This document shows positions 11,055 to 24,823 of a stretch of 64,000 nt of DNA, piece by piece. How positions within the stretch are numbered: position 1 is the first letter of the stretch; every line of letters starts with the position of its first letter. The notes beneath the pieces are model-generated. The model was not told where the DNA came from. It saw nothing but the letters and a program-made list of their open reading frames with translations, and did not search any database. Both the position numbers and the translations under genes were made by a program. Source of the DNA: Trichoplax sp. H2 (taxonomy: Eukaryota; Placozoa; Uniplacotomia; Trichoplacea); assembly GCA_003344405.1 (NCBI GenBank), contig NOWV01000054.1, positions 310,001 to 374,000 on the forward strand, read 5' to 3'.

Positions 11055-14000
11055 TTATCCGTATACTTATATAAACTTATAAATTTTTTCTTCATTAATT
11101 GTAATCAAATACGAAAAAATAATGCCTAATGGAGATATCTTTACCTAAATGTAGGGTACATTATCAAATACAACCTTATAAATAATAACAGCCTGCCACG
11201 AATACCTTTCATTTCATATATATTAGTCAAGCTATCACTTTGCATCAATCATTTCTAAATCAGAACAGATGTAAATATGCAGCTCTAAAGTACTTACGAG
11301 TTTCAGTAAAGGCTTATCATAGACTAAAGATAACTTAAAAGGTTCGGAAAATTTACTGCATTACAGTACTTGTTAATAAATACCTATAATCTTGATAAAG
11401 AAGGAAAGTCTAGAAATCTCAATGAGTCACATATTACCAATACAAGACTAATTAATTGAATCAAAATTATGTAGTAGCAAGATAACCAGCTACTCATCTC
11501 GAAGCAAGTTAGAGTTAGAGTTTTACAGATAAAATCAATTTATATTTATCAGCTCACCACCTGCAAGGCTATACAGAATCACAAAGTAAAGATAAGAAAT
11601 GAATTTGGCTGGTATTTTAACTCTTTTGAATTGTTTTCTATCAGATTTATCTCGCTAAAATTTCAATATAATCCTTGCTAAGTGTTTAAGCAAGTTATGG
11701 TTAAGCTATGTAACATTAGGACAATGTTTCGTTATGAACTGAACAGTAATCGATATAAATGAAAGAATGCAATGTGTTCCGATAGGCAGGAATATCTGAT
11801 ACAAATTTATTGCAGTAGATCTAGAAATCACTTTTACATGAGTGTCGTATCTTGGTTCTTAAGTGGAACACACATTGGTAAAGATATAACTAAGTCAGCT
11901 ACCAAATCTAAATTGATATTTATTAAGTATCCAAAGCTAATATGAGTAATCACTAAAATAAGAATTTCGCTATGGTAATTTCAAACTACTATCAGTCCTA
12001 GTAATATTAAAAGTATCAGACATACCCTATAGTCCTGTTTTCTAATACCTTAAATCTTTTATATTTTTTGATGCATTAGAGATTTACTAGGGTAACTCTG
12101 GCTCATTGTTAATAGGTGTATATGGCAAAGTGAAGTAACAGTTTTATGTATTTCTAAGATTCTTTATCAAACAAAAATACTTGATGATAATCCAGAAAAG
12201 TTTATAAGTTTGACTGCTGCGGCTGGAAAGGAGCCCATTACATTCAATACTTAATTTGTGATAAATTGCTACATCGCACGTGCAATAAAAACAGTTGTGA
12301 TCTGTTTTCAAAGCGCTAGCGTCGGTAAATGAAATCATCATCACCGATGCTTCGTTACTTTTACGTATTCATGCACAAATTTGCTAGTCATTAAACTGCA
12401 TTAAAAACACAGACATATTCAATTCCAAAAGTTCAGTCTTCATAGATGTCACGCTTTGCACAGCTTATTTTAAAAATAAGATAAAATTATCTGATTAACT
12501 CATATTAAGCTCTAGCTAATAAATAAATTTAATATTAAAAAAAGACAATCTATAAAATATGAAAAACCGAATAAAAATATTAAATATTTAATATTATGCA
12601 ATGAAAGCTAAACCAAAATTCTGATTTACGTGTCTTAAAACTGTTAAATAAGAAATAAGTTATTTAATTCCAAAATTTAACATGCGTATTATAGTCGCAA
12701 GAACTTAATCGTATTACCGTAAAAGTACAAATACCGTCCATTAACCCTAGTAACAATAATCGTAATTCGTTAATTACTAATAGTGGTCTGTAATGATGTC
12801 GATTTTTATAAACAGGCTGTCTCATTAAAATATCGGACGTGATGCATATGAATAGCTGTATCATCAGTACGACTTCCTTTTTATTAACAGATTTCTAGGA
12901 ATGTTCATGAGGGCGATATTAGAATTATTAGTCATAGGCCTATTAAATACGGTGTAATAAAGTAGGTGAGAAGTTTCTATGATTTACTAGAAATTAGCAA
13001 TTAAATCATATTATCTTAACGTATTATCTTAAGATGAATAATTGAGGTTTAAATTATTGCAAACTATTGCAGTATAATGATGTAATCCGAATTATCTAAG
13101 TGAATTAATTTTATGTTAAAATGCCTTCTTTCCACATTTGAATTGATAATTATTGATACTGATAATAAGAATTAAAGCAAGACTACCTTAAATACTGAAT
13201 TTTCAGTATAAAGTAATAAAATCCACGATCGTTACACCTCACGTTCTGCGTAACGGTAAATATACCTTTTACTTTCCATTATAATTATTATTAACGTAAG
13301 TTTGATAATGAACTATTAACTCTTTATGCTATACGAACCAAATGAAAATAGGTATTATGCAAGTATTAATATTAGTTTGATTAAGCCTATTCAAACAAAA
13401 TAATAAAATGCAGAATCTTGCAAACTTCAATTTATTACTTAAAATTGGCTTGATCTTAAAACTATTGATAGACAGTTACGCAATCTCATATTCTAACGTG
13501 TAAGTTAAACTATTCTCGTACATTCATATGATCTTAATTGTAGCCATATTTGAGGCCAAACCGCAAATAGCTAGGCTTAACAACCAGATTTATCAAGTCA
13601 TGATCCGACTTTGTCAGTTAAAAGGTAAGATCGAATTAATTGCTTAAGTCAATAACTAAAATTAAGTCGATAGATCCTTGACGCAAATTTTACCATTATA
13701 CCATTTGTTTCATATTTTTAATTGTTCAATGATAAAAGAGGATTCAGAGATTCACACAAAGATACAGTCCAGCAATAATCTTTACATAATGAATTACATA
13801 GATGAGGAATACTATAGTAATTTATGTATGGAGAGTTTAATTTTAGCCTATTGCAATCTGATCTTAAAAATGTTTTGATCATTATCAATTGAGCTTTTAT
13901 TATCTAGTTTTGCTCATAGATTTAAAAACTATTCTTATAATACTACTAGCAAAGTCTCTCTGCTATAATAAATAATATTTACCTGCATTATTACCATAAT

Positions 14001-15155
14001 CTTTACAAATACCAAATGCTGTATTGAACTTATTACATGCCATAATTTCTCTATTTTAATAATTGTTCTGGATAATGAACTGGGTCTCAATAGATGTAAG
14101 CTAGAAACTTACTAAGTATTAAAAAATGAAGAGATACATAACGATTAGGTATACGTAGCACCAATACCAGAGTTTCCTTTAATAAAATTAATATGTAATT
14201 CGGTAGCGAACTGAAAAATGGAATCAAATGCTACTTTTTAGATTTTAGGTGTCACGAGTCAATCTTGTTGGAATTTCCTATATGTACGTATGTAGGTTGT
14301 AAGAGTCAATCAAGAAGGTCTTGACTATTTCTTCACTTTAATAGCTACTGGACTTTGTCACGAATGTAATCTGTAACCGCAAGGTTAGTCACAAATGTTT
14401 TAAAAATTCTGGTTCAATTAATTTATTCAAATCCTAAGATGAGATAATAATTTAATTTAATCAACCTTAAAATTAGCTTAAATTCAGCTATCACTTCAAC
14501 ACCTCAAGTAACTATAAGGGTAATCGGGTATTTCTTAACAATAAACTATTATTTACTGTTTGTATATGTAGATCACGTATGAACACAAATTATAAAGTAA
14601 AAAAATAAGTGATTCAGCGATATAGTATACATAATATTTATCATATTCAAGAATACAGCTATATTCAGCCATTTATAAGTTTATTTTTTATTTTTCTTGT
14701 ATTCAGATTGAAGTCTTTCACTAATTTGTCACTACAATCTGCATACGCATTATAAAAATAGATAAACAATACGATAATGAAGGAGAAAGTCTGTTTTCTC
14801 AATTTTATGTTATTTATTCTATTAATGCATTGAAAATTTGCATGATCCATTCGTCACGAGTTGCTTCCTGGAAACATAATATTATAAAGAATTAAAAGTT
14901 GATTTAATGAGTGGTTCCAAAGTGCTAACAATTTTACAGTATATAAAACTGATGAAATGGATTTATTCTTTGCAATAAAGAGTAGGATAATTTTAATTCC
15001 ACAACATCAATTCAGTTGATCATTGAAATTATGCCACTATAGAGATATTAACTGTCAAACTATTTTTGTTGAACACAATAAGTGCTATCGCCATATATCC
15101 TACTGAGCTTGAACAGAAATTTGTTTAAAATTATAAAAGGTCGCAAATGCTCTTT
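11055..15155. other. Intergenic, no gene seen
   Basis: About 4 kb of AT-rich DNA. The short open frames here (60-67 codons, both strands) have no recognisable motif and are the size expected by chance. Confidence 0.5.
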
Positions 15156-15160
15156 TCCAT

Positions 15161-15627
15161 TGTCACAAACCAGCTTCATGACAAAGATAGCTTAAAATAA
15201 ATCTCTAAATTACTATAGTCTCCGGGATTCAGTATCCCTTAACTACCTGACAAGAATTTAGAAGCCTTTGCTTCTGCGTTAAACAACTATTAGAACACCT
15301 CTTTTATTCAACCGTCTGCTGAGCCGGCCGAGCTTAAATACCCTTCGGCAGCTGCTATCATGTATGAGTGATACACAGAATTATTTATAATATCATCTAC
15401 AATTGAATATCTTCAGGATATTCATCACAAGTCTTTCAAGACATAACACTATAATCAGTTAACATCAGTCACCGTATAAGAACTCTTACTACAGTACAAC
15501 ATAATTTACTGTAACAAAACAATAACTACCGTAGTTCTTACTGTAACTCATTATTAGCTATCTCCATATATAAATGTTAACCGCTGAATTTAGTCATTTA
15601 CTTTTCACGGTGGTTCGTACCGTGGCA
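15161..15627 (-). mobile_element. Solo LTR-like element, family A, next to GPCR 2
   Basis: A 467-bp element starting TGTCACAAACCAGC and ending TACCGTGGCA, with the CACGG(T)...ACCGTG hairpin. On the - strand TATTTAA (15340-15334) is followed by AATAAA (15308-15303), so its promoter would point away from the GPCR. The flanks do not match: TCCAT on the left, TGGAT on the right. Its middle part belongs to the subtype found at 6631-7923, not to that of copies 1 and 10017. It ends 53 bp before the GPCR 2 start codon. Confidence 0.7.
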
Positions 15628-15680
15628 TGGATTAATAGCTGTGTCATCACTATAGGGGGAAAATAAGGACGGTGAATTGG

Positions 15681-17942
15681 ATGGATCTAACTTTCACGTC
15701 GTTTCCAAATAATCTGTGCAATACCTGTTTATCGGATGATAATTATGCTGAGATACCAGATCCATTAAACTCTAATATCCTTGCTGTTACATATATCATC
15801 ATTGGAGGCATTGCAATTCCTATGAATGGATGCTTCATAGGTTATATGATTTATTATCGAAAGCAAATGTCAATTCACGATATCCTGATCATGAATTTAT
15901 CGATTTCGGATTTCTTCTATTTGGTATCATTGTAAGACACTAATCAACTTTTAACTTTGCTTCAGCATAATTTTATTTGGCTGCGTTTCTTATTATAAGA
16001 TTTGATTTTGTCTAATCATTAGCCTAGCTATAGTCATAGTAGATCACTTTAAATTTCAAATATAAGGCGCTTACTTTTTGAATTCATTATTTAATTATAA
16101 TTATTTACCTGATGATCATGAAGCCAAATTTTTCTTTCCTCCTTCATTAAAAGCTTCGTTTCGTTAGCAATCGATAGCATATAACACAAAAAGTTCTAAA
16201 ATTACAATACCATTTATTCTGGTTATTCCTGCTAGCGCTTCAGGTTGATTACGATAACGCACGCAAATAATGAAATAAAATACATGTCGCCTTACAGAAA
16301 ATTATGATGCGAACAGAAAATTTAATAACATTTTATTCCATCCGGAGACTATTGTAAAAATAAATTTAAACTGACAGTCATTCATAGTAAATATCCAAAT
16401 ATCTTCTGCTGTAGCAGGTACTTGTATATCTATGATATCTTTGCAAAGCAAAAGAATTTACTATGGAGTCTAGCTAGTCGATATCATTAAAGGCAATAGT
16501 CAGAAGTGAATTTTAATCTTTCTAACGAAGCGTCTTTTCCGAGAAATGTAGCTTCTTATCACTATGCCATAGATCTTATTTTTCTAATACTGTAAACTTA
16601 TTTCATTCGACAAATAATACTATAATGCTAGCTTAGTACACAGTCGGATTTACAGCGATCTCATGAATAAATTTAGATTACTAAATATATAATTGATGCG
16701 AAGTTAGGTTAAAATAATTCGACAGTATAACATACAGTACGTTTGCTAGATGTATGACTAGAATCAGTTTTACAAATAAATTATACTATTCCTATACATT
16801 GTCAGTCTCGAATTTAATAAGATTTTATCAAGCTTAAATAACGGTGCCAATTAGTTATGTTGTCTCATACCATCTAACTCTAACATAGACCTGCTTCCGA
16901 GAAATTCCCTCTAAACGCTATCAGACCAATCAGAGAGCATGGCTAGATTTTAATCCCTCTTAAAATAAACTTCTGTAACAGTTTTATACAGTTAAAATTC
17001 AACTAGGTAATTTATAAATTTAACCAATATTGCTTTAGTTTAGTAGATATATTTCGCTATTTCATACAACTAAAATTAATGCTTTGTTTTTATTTCTAAT
17101 GTAGCTGCTGGAATATATTCCCTGTCGTTCTGCCAAGTGTTGAAAAACCAATCTTTAAGGAAAATAATTTTCTATGTCGATTGATGTTTTCTTCCTTTGT
17201 TCTATCTTTCTTCATCAATATTTGCCTGATGGCTGCCTCAGCGCTAGCTAGTTACTGGAAGATTAATAATTCAGGCCCATCTTTTACGATTCGTCGCGCT
17301 TGGCAAATGGTCTGCGTGGCATATATTGCACCAGTATTATTACTATTGCTACCAACGGTTGGCCTTTGGGCAAGAATCACATATTTTCATGGTGTTGGTA
17401 TCTGTATGATAGATTTTAGTTCCGAGATTGATACTAATCATATCGTATTCATGTTCGCAATTGTCTTTCCAATCTTATTTATTACAACAGCAATTATAGG
17501 ATTTTGTTATTATCGTATTTACCGAATCGTTCGTCGAAGCAGTAGAGTAATTGCTCAATATAATGCACGAAATCATCAAATGCAAGCTACCACACATAAT
17601 GCACACAATTGTAATAATACTCCATTTGAGCATTGCAAAACTTATTCTAGACGTGATATCAGTTTAGCTAAGACCCTCGTTGTAATATTTGCATTATTTA
17701 TTGTATCCTATGCTCCATATGCATTAGCTAACATCTTCTATTTTTTTAATTTAATTGATTTATCATTCACACAAGCACTATATTTGTTGACTGTATCTTG
17801 TGTTAATAGTATTTTTAATCCTATCATATTTTACAGTCGTCGGCGAAGACTAGCTATTACTGATAAAATATTCAGGGTTAAGCAAGTAGATACCGGTGTT
17901 ACAATGGCAATGAAGCAGTTAGAAACTGTTATTAGTCATTGA
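15681..17942 (+). CDS. Rhodopsin-class GPCR 2
   Basis: A 362-residue seven-helix receptor from two exons, 15681-15931 (donor GTAAGA) and 17105-17942 (acceptor GTAG). The phase-2 intron of 1,173 bp gives the Phe at residue 84. The start is the ATG at 15681; the GTG at 15672 is only in-frame leader. Class A landmarks: N49 (1.50), D77 (2.50), loop-1 W86, C108 paired with C184, P206 (5.50), P288 (6.50), N322-P323 (7.49-7.50). Departures: ASY at 132-134 in place of DRY, SYAP at 285-288 in place of CWxP, NPIIF followed by Tyr in place of NPxxY, and Cys316 at the opsin-lysine position (7.43). A basic RRRR follows helix 7. The closest relatives are the two genes downstream. The family looks opsin/melatonin-like in loop 2 and helix 6, but ligand and G protein cannot be read from sequence. 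Confidence 0.9.
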
Positions 17943-18101
17943 CCTTTACACTTACACCAAAATATACAAACGCTCACACGCTTATTTTGAGGACAAAAGG
18001 ATTAAAATCTTTATCAGATAATGCTAGCTTGTTAACAAATCAAGCGATATAAGCATACTTTCGATATAAGTGTGATAACTATCAGGTAGTTTTGCTAGAT
18101 T

Positions 18102-18107
18102 AATAAA
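18102..18107 (+). promoter_or_regulatory. Candidate poly(A) signal of GPCR 2
   Basis: AATAAA about 160 bp after the stop codon. Confidence 0.4.
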
Positions 18108-19030
18108 GGAAAATTTAAAACTACTTTGCTTTGATTTCTTGTGTGACAACTTCGGTCTCGACAAGCAACTATTAAACATCAAAGTTCTAGTAACGATAAC
18201 TATTGAATCTAATATCAATTTTTAGTTAGACTGCTACAATACTGGTTGTATATTTTATCTATCAATATTTTCTATCACCAACTAACCGATCACAGAATGA
18301 TACGAAACTAATTTCGACGATTTTAGCGATATCTTAAGTAAACGATAGAACCAGTGTTCTTTATTAATTTAGCTAACTCTGTATAAATATAAATAAGAGC
18401 TACGAAAGAGATCGGATACATTTGTCTTCAAAATTAGAAAATAGATTTTCTGAATATAGTAATTTGTATCTGATGGTAAATTGTTCGCATAAAAGATGAA
18501 CCAATCGATATACGAATAATGAAGAATTCATTGCTTTCAAACAAATTTAATAATTATGACGCAAGATAAAGTTTCGGCGTGTTAAAATTTTAATCATATT
18601 TAATATTTCTTCGTGACCTTCCTTGATTTTGCATAAGTAAAATATCTATAGGAAGAATAATAACAATATAGGGGTCAATTGTCGATCAATACCACCTTTT
18701 AGCGTGAATAATACGAATTACCGACCAGTTATGTACAGGAGGAATTTGTGGTCTAAATTTAAAGCGTAATCGGATGAAATTTACAAGATTTTCCATTGAA
18801 AAGCTGTACATAAACTTTCATTTGATTCGTAAACATTTCTAACTTTCAATATCACTGCATATCAATAAATACATCGAAGCTGATTCCTAAGTTGGTACTG
18901 GTTACATATTAGCTGTTCTAAGCAATTAAACTCCTGCTTGTCAGAATAAAATAATCATATATTATTACTAAAAAATCATTCAGATTGATGATTTTGCAGG
19001 ATGTCGATGTGAATGAACACAATGGTATTA
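18108..19030. other. Intergenic, no gene seen
   Basis: No supported feature up to the CCTAC duplication of the family B element. Confidence 0.5.
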
Positions 19031-19035
19031 CCTAC

Positions 19036-19860
19036 TGTCACAAAACAGCTTTGCAACAAGATAAGGTAATGTACGATCAATAAGTTAATTCCTTGAACCA
19101 CGTATCAAGGAACGATATCAGTACTATCAGAAACACTTTTGCTCTACTAGCAGACTATACAAAGACTTAAACGCCTCGTATTTTACGTTAAACACTAAGT
19201 TTGAGAATCTACTTTATTACACGATATACTGCATTTATATACTATTCCTCAATAGTTCATGAGTCATAGTTAGTACGACTAACTTTGGAATCATGTACTG
19301 AATTAGATATCAATTATAGCTACTGCTCCCTTAATGTGAACAACAGTATTTACGAACATAGACATCTAATGACTAATACAGAATAATCAGATTACGATAT
19401 GTCCTATCACGGAACATTTCCACGATAATTTACAATCTACCATAAGTAAATTACAATCACAATGATTCGAACTGTAAGTAGATGATTTGCATTCCCTATT
19501 ATAACTATTAATTCAGTATATGTATATATGTCTCTGTCATAAAAAGTCAGTGCTATATTAAAACACAGTATATCCAAATTAGAAGTCAACTAAATAAGGA
19601 TTGGGTGCCAAGATTCCTTCAGTAATAAATGATAGTAAATCTCTGACTATCTCGTCTACATCTTCTGTGACGCTATAATTATACCATAGTATTCGGTCGT
19701 TGGAACTGAATTATTTGGTGATATAGCTAATCTCGCCTCTTTAAGTTAGTAACTGGCGTTCTCCGCAAGGATTGGCGTGTGTAGACTACTTTGTCACTAG
19801 TGGTGTGTGACATCCTAACATAGATATTTCTACTCTAATACAGTATATAACACTGTCACA
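19036..19860 (-). mobile_element. Solo LTR-like element, family B, long copy
   Basis: An 825-bp element flanked by the perfect 5-bp duplication CCTAC (19031-19035 and 19861-19865). It starts TGTCACAAAACAGC and ends ACACTGTCACA. On the - strand TATATAAA (19241-19234) is followed about 20 nt later by AATAAA (19218-19213), the same layout as family A. An inverted pair TGTCAC/GTGACA lies near the right end (about 19790-19811). No open frame. The start resembles family A, but the body differs. Confidence 0.75.
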
Positions 19861-19865
19861 CCTAC

Positions 19866-22800
19866 TTTATCATTTTAGTTTGTTTTATGCATTAAATCCA
19901 AATTTTATTTCTAATCGTTATTAGACACTGGATGATTCGGCTGCTGATGTTTGAACAGGAACATCACTGTCCGCATAAAGCCTGAGTAACAGTTCATCAT
20001 CTATAAATAAATTTCATGAAAGTAAATCGAGCCTAGTAGAGAATGCATAACCTTTGACTGATAATACCTTATTCAGTAGCATTATGTAAATTCATTTGCT
20101 TTATTATGCTTGTTAAAAGCTTAACTTTGACGGAGTTACGGTTCTATTATTAATTATTAAGCTGAGCGCATATCTCATCAAATAGTATTAATTTCTACAT
20201 TATCAATAATGGAAGCGATTTTATGAAAGAATCACCTGCCGGTTTTACTTTGTTGTAATGCTGTCAGAAAAATGGAATTGGTATCTCGCGGTACATTATT
20301 ACATGAAATTTACACAAATCGTAAATACTTATAGGGTTGTGCTTAAATCAGCTAGAAAATTATCTTTTGCCAGATTGTAAACAGAAAGTAAACCTTTAAA
20401 TTTAGGTATGGTAACGATATCTTTTATGCAATATTTTGATGAATAGTTTATTAAAGAGGATGTTTTAACATTGTTATTATCTCTATGACGCGCATATAAG
20501 GGTATCATAGCGTTTATAGTAATGAAATTATATCTTATACGAGCTGGATAAATTATTTTTGGGTGATTGTCAGCTTAGAAGTAATTTAAATAAGCAATTT
20601 TTATACGGTATATTTATTATTCCATAATATATCACTGAAAATTTGAAGGCAATTTAAACCCGGGAATAAGGAACACTAGTTAAAAGTTGAAGGAAGATTA
20701 CAAATATTTTGCTGATTTAAATTAAAATTAGTACACTGGTAATAGTCCGTCATTTTTTCGTCGATCATAAATTTGCAATGGCTGCGTTACATTATATTTC
20801 AAAACAGTCACATAATAATGTGACAACACTTAAATTATCCCACGCTAAAATATCACTAATTTACTCCTCCAATCGCTAAGCTATCTAGAAATATCCTAAC
20901 AGAAGGGTCAGAGACAAAAATTTTAGCACGATAAGAACAACTTTCACGTTATACCTTTAATCTAAAAATAATATATCTTCAACAACAACCGACTACAATT
21001 TTTATCTTTATATTAGCTTATATGTAAATTTAATTAAGATATCATAAAACAGGCTTAAAGAAGACATCTAGTCTGATAATGTCAACTCAAATAAAGCGAT
21101 TCAAACACAATAGATTCTTACTCGGTTAAACCCTATTGTTAACTTAAATGAAATAAAAAATTATAGCGGATCCTTAGTTTAGCGCGTAGAAAAATTATAA
21201 TATAGTTTATGTTAACGTACTGCAAGTAACCTAGACTTAAGCGAGCTTCTGTTTGGACACTCTTATGAGTTGGCATAATGTGAATGGTACCTTTATTCTA
21301 ATCTGCTATTCTTTTCCTTGGTTTATCCATGTTTTGCGCAAGTGTAAGTTTCATAAAAAAAATAGTTATTCTCATTCTTTATGTTTGGTTCGATTACTGT
21401 AAAAATAAAACAGCTTACTTCTGGTTTATCCGGAAGGGTGCTATTTTAAAGATGGGACTACCGCTGCTGGACTCAGAGGTAAAAGATAAACCTAATATCT
21501 ATACCAAAGAAAATGTACAGACGACTATCTTACGTTACAAACGTAAGAATAAAATTTCTATCCCACAGCTTTTTTCAAGCCTAAATAAATCTGTAAGGAA
21601 AACCAGTTATATACCGTAGTAGGCAGGTTGCTGGGACTACAGTCAAAATTATCGATAACAAAAGCTCTATTTACGTAACTTTCTATTCTGTTGAAATATT
21701 TTTCGATTCTATTAACATTAATCTCCAAAATATATAAAGTGCTAATACCATAATTAGAAAAGGGAAACATTCCACTGTAAAGCCATAGTTAATAACCAAG
21801 TATAATAATAGACAGGACTACTTAGGTATGCTTTTAATTCTACTGCTTTCTTTGTAACTCAGAAATTGTATGATAACATATAAGGAAAATATTTAAGTAT
21901 GCGCTAAACAATATAAGAACTCAATATTAAACCATCAAGTTTCAGTTAAGATAATAAATACCGGTATTTCTTATCGAATTTTGAACAATTTTAAATTTAG
22001 ATAGATCTACGAAAGAAACTTCTAAAATAGATATAAAAAAAGGTTTATTGTAATAATAATGGAGAATTTTTCAAGAATTTTGACGAGTAATTTATGGAGC
22101 AAATTACCGGCTGCCCAAATTATTTCAAATTTCACCATTTGACGATTTAGTTGCATTTAGATAGCAGTAGGTAGTTCCAACAAAGATAATTAAATTAGAC
22201 AACTTTTACTCGTATTGTTATAGTCCAGTAATGAAACAGAAACGTATGCAGTATTGCACAAAACAATATTTTAAGTTGCGTAGAGCGGAATTATCGACTC
22301 CTATTTAGAACTAATCATGACAAAATTGACATTACGTATACATCGAGGTAAGAGCTTAAAGAATAGCTAGATTAATATAAATAGCTATCCTAAGAAATTT
22401 TAGTCATTGTTATTATATTTAGATGAAAATATATCTAATTGACATTCATTTCAGCATCTAAGGTTTGAATGCAAGACACTGTGATAAAATTGATCATGAG
22501 TTTCCTAACTTTGCAGAAAGATATTTAATAATTTATTAGATTTTCTCGCAAAATATATTGTACCGTGTACTGCTATATTCTAGCTGAATCTAACCACTAA
22601 AATGATCTTTAAAGTAATTACTGGATCATCTAAAGTTGATTGCTTATAAATTATCATTCGCATATACGGCCTCAATCGGCTCAGTCATGTTATCTCCTTA
22701 CTTTACCTAAAGAATATCTTAATAAGCTGAGGTTTTATGGTCTGTAAACATACAAATTAGGAACCCATAATAATATTTTTCAGAATTTAAATACGAAGGC

Positions 22801-24635
22801 AAGATTTCACTTAAACACAGCTGTAGAGCCCACTTAGAGCTTGAATAATGGATTGAACTCGTTCGCTATTATTATAAGTTAAATTTGAAGACACTAATAT
22901 TTTGCTATGGTATACTATAAGAACAGTACAACCAGTGATATTTAAGTACCTGAAAAATCTTTATGAAATCTCATACAGCCATAATCTAAGCTAATTGCAG
23001 TAGTAAAGTATATGGCTAATAAGATGAAAAAGTGCCTTTGTATTATTTTTAGTATAAGGCTGAGATCCTCCAATCAATTCCATATCTGATAGCCAAATAT
23101 AATAATACCATGAGTCTACTATACGGCCATTATAATGACATAAAACATATCAAATCAAGTAAAATTGTGTTAATTATATTGCATCGGCTGTATCCTGTTC
23201 GATTACAGCTTTTATCGTGAAATCTGTTTTTTTATCATCATGATCTGATAAAATACAGGTTTTATGAACTATGGTTACTCAGTAAACTTATTAGCCAATT
23301 ACGAAATTTCTGTTAAAATGGCTCACGCTGCTTACTATTTTATTAGGCTTGAGAAAAATATTTTGTTTCTGTCTCTTAACGCATTTGATTATACTACAAT
23401 TTTAATATGATATAGCATTTCGTGAAGATGCTAAAACCTATGTAACATTTGTTATAGGCATGCTTTTGCTTTTCTTCGAAATTCTCGATATTATCTAAAA
23501 ACTGTCCACTTATCAGATATTTATTTACCAATGTATTGATAGATGTTAAAGGCACTGAAACTACTGAGCACATAATTATTTTTGAATCAGCTTTGATGCG
23601 ACTTTAATTTGCGAATTCTAGCTTAATTGCAATGGAATGCGATGTGATATACTTATTTTAACTATCGGCAACCCTACATTTTAACTAATTTTGTGAATTC
23701 ATAAATAGTGCTATTGTGATAATCTCATTTAGGTGTTTCATAAAATAATTCTGTTGTTGTTTTTCTATAAAATAGTAACCTTACCAGTATTAGGTTTTGT
23801 GGGTGTTACAAAGTAATGATTTCGCAATTGGTTTAGTCACTCAACTAGTAGCTAAAATTCACATAGCCTGTAAGCTTATTTGATGAAACCATACACACAC
23901 ATATTTGCACTTTGGGCTTACATAGCACAGCTATCATAATATGTTCTTAGCTGGCTCATGTTGTTATTAAACTTACAGTAGTTATCGCTTTGATTGATAG
24001 GACAAGATTCCCGTTAACATTTCATGATATGCTGCAGCGAAGCGTTATTATCTTTTTAATTTCTATCCGTAAAGGTACTAGTATCTACAATATTGTTCAT
24101 TTCTGCCCTCATAGTCTAATGAACTTTTCTTACTCTCTGTTACATGGAAATTTAACAAAGAAAATTTGCAGAATTTGAATAATACGAGTTAAGTTTCAAT
24201 CAGTGAAATTTGCCTGTAATTCATTCGCTTATAATGCACCATACAGCTTGCTCTTATTAAAGAGTTACTTAATATAGGTATAATTTTGTCAGATATCTTT
24301 ATTGTCAAAAACCAGGAATGACATCATTAGAGCCCGCATAGAATATTTATTCATTTATACTCAACATGAAAATTACTCCTTTATGAATAATTATATTTTA
24401 ATACTGTCAGACTGACCTTTGCGCTAATAAGGAAGTAATAGAATTTCACTCGCTAAAATGATCAATAAATGCAATGTGCTAATTAGTAATTCCAGCGAAA
24501 TTAAAATTTAGAGTATTTTATGATCTGGTGATTGGACTTTAGTCAAGACATACACCAAAGTGCCTATACACTAATTAATTCTTGCTACTATTAAATCATT
24601 AAATCAAATCATATGTCATGTGTTTGTAAACATTT
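19866..24635. other. Intergenic, no gene seen
   Basis: A 4.8-kb AT-rich stretch. The longest frame is 21329-21619 on the + strand (96 codons); it has a hydrophobic start and no known motif, and I do not call it a gene. Confidence 0.45.
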
Positions 24636-24640
24636 GTAGC

Positions 24641-24818
24641 TGTCACAAAACAGCTTTGCAACAAGATAACGTAATGTACGATCAATAAGTCAATAAAAAG
24701 TCAGTGTTATATTAGAACACAATATATCCAAATTAGAAGTTAACTAAATAAGAATAGACTAACAGAACTATCCTAACATAGATATTTCTACTCTAATACA
24801 GTAAATAACACTGTCACA
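24641..24818 (-). mobile_element. Internally deleted copy of the family B element
   Basis: A 178-bp element with its own 5-bp duplication GTAGC (24636-24640 and 24819-24823). Both ends match the 825-bp copy (TGTCACAAAACAGC and ACACTGTCACA). The interior joins sequence equivalent to about 19090 with that at about 19540, and has a second deletion before the right end. The TATA and AATAAA parts are gone. Confidence 0.8.
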
Positions 24819-24823
24819 GTAGC

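Noticed and set aside
14355-14397. TGTCACG...AACCGCAAGGTT...GTCACA, resembling a tiny LTR-like remnant
   Set aside because: No matching 5-bp flanks and too short to align with any family here.
12144-14850. Several 60-67-codon frames on both strands
   Set aside because: No motifs, and length as expected by chance in this composition.
21329-21619. 96-codon open frame with a hydrophobic start, the longest in the intergenic space
   Set aside because: No known motif, and no convincing splice partners or poly(A) signal. A frame of this length can occur by chance in this much sequence.
924-24818. Interpretation of the hairpin-ended elements as DNA transposons (TGT-ended, 5-bp duplication) or Helitrons
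   Set aside because: TG...CA ends together with TATA then AATAAA in consistent order fit LTRs better. Helitrons would not give target duplications. It remains a secondary possibility.
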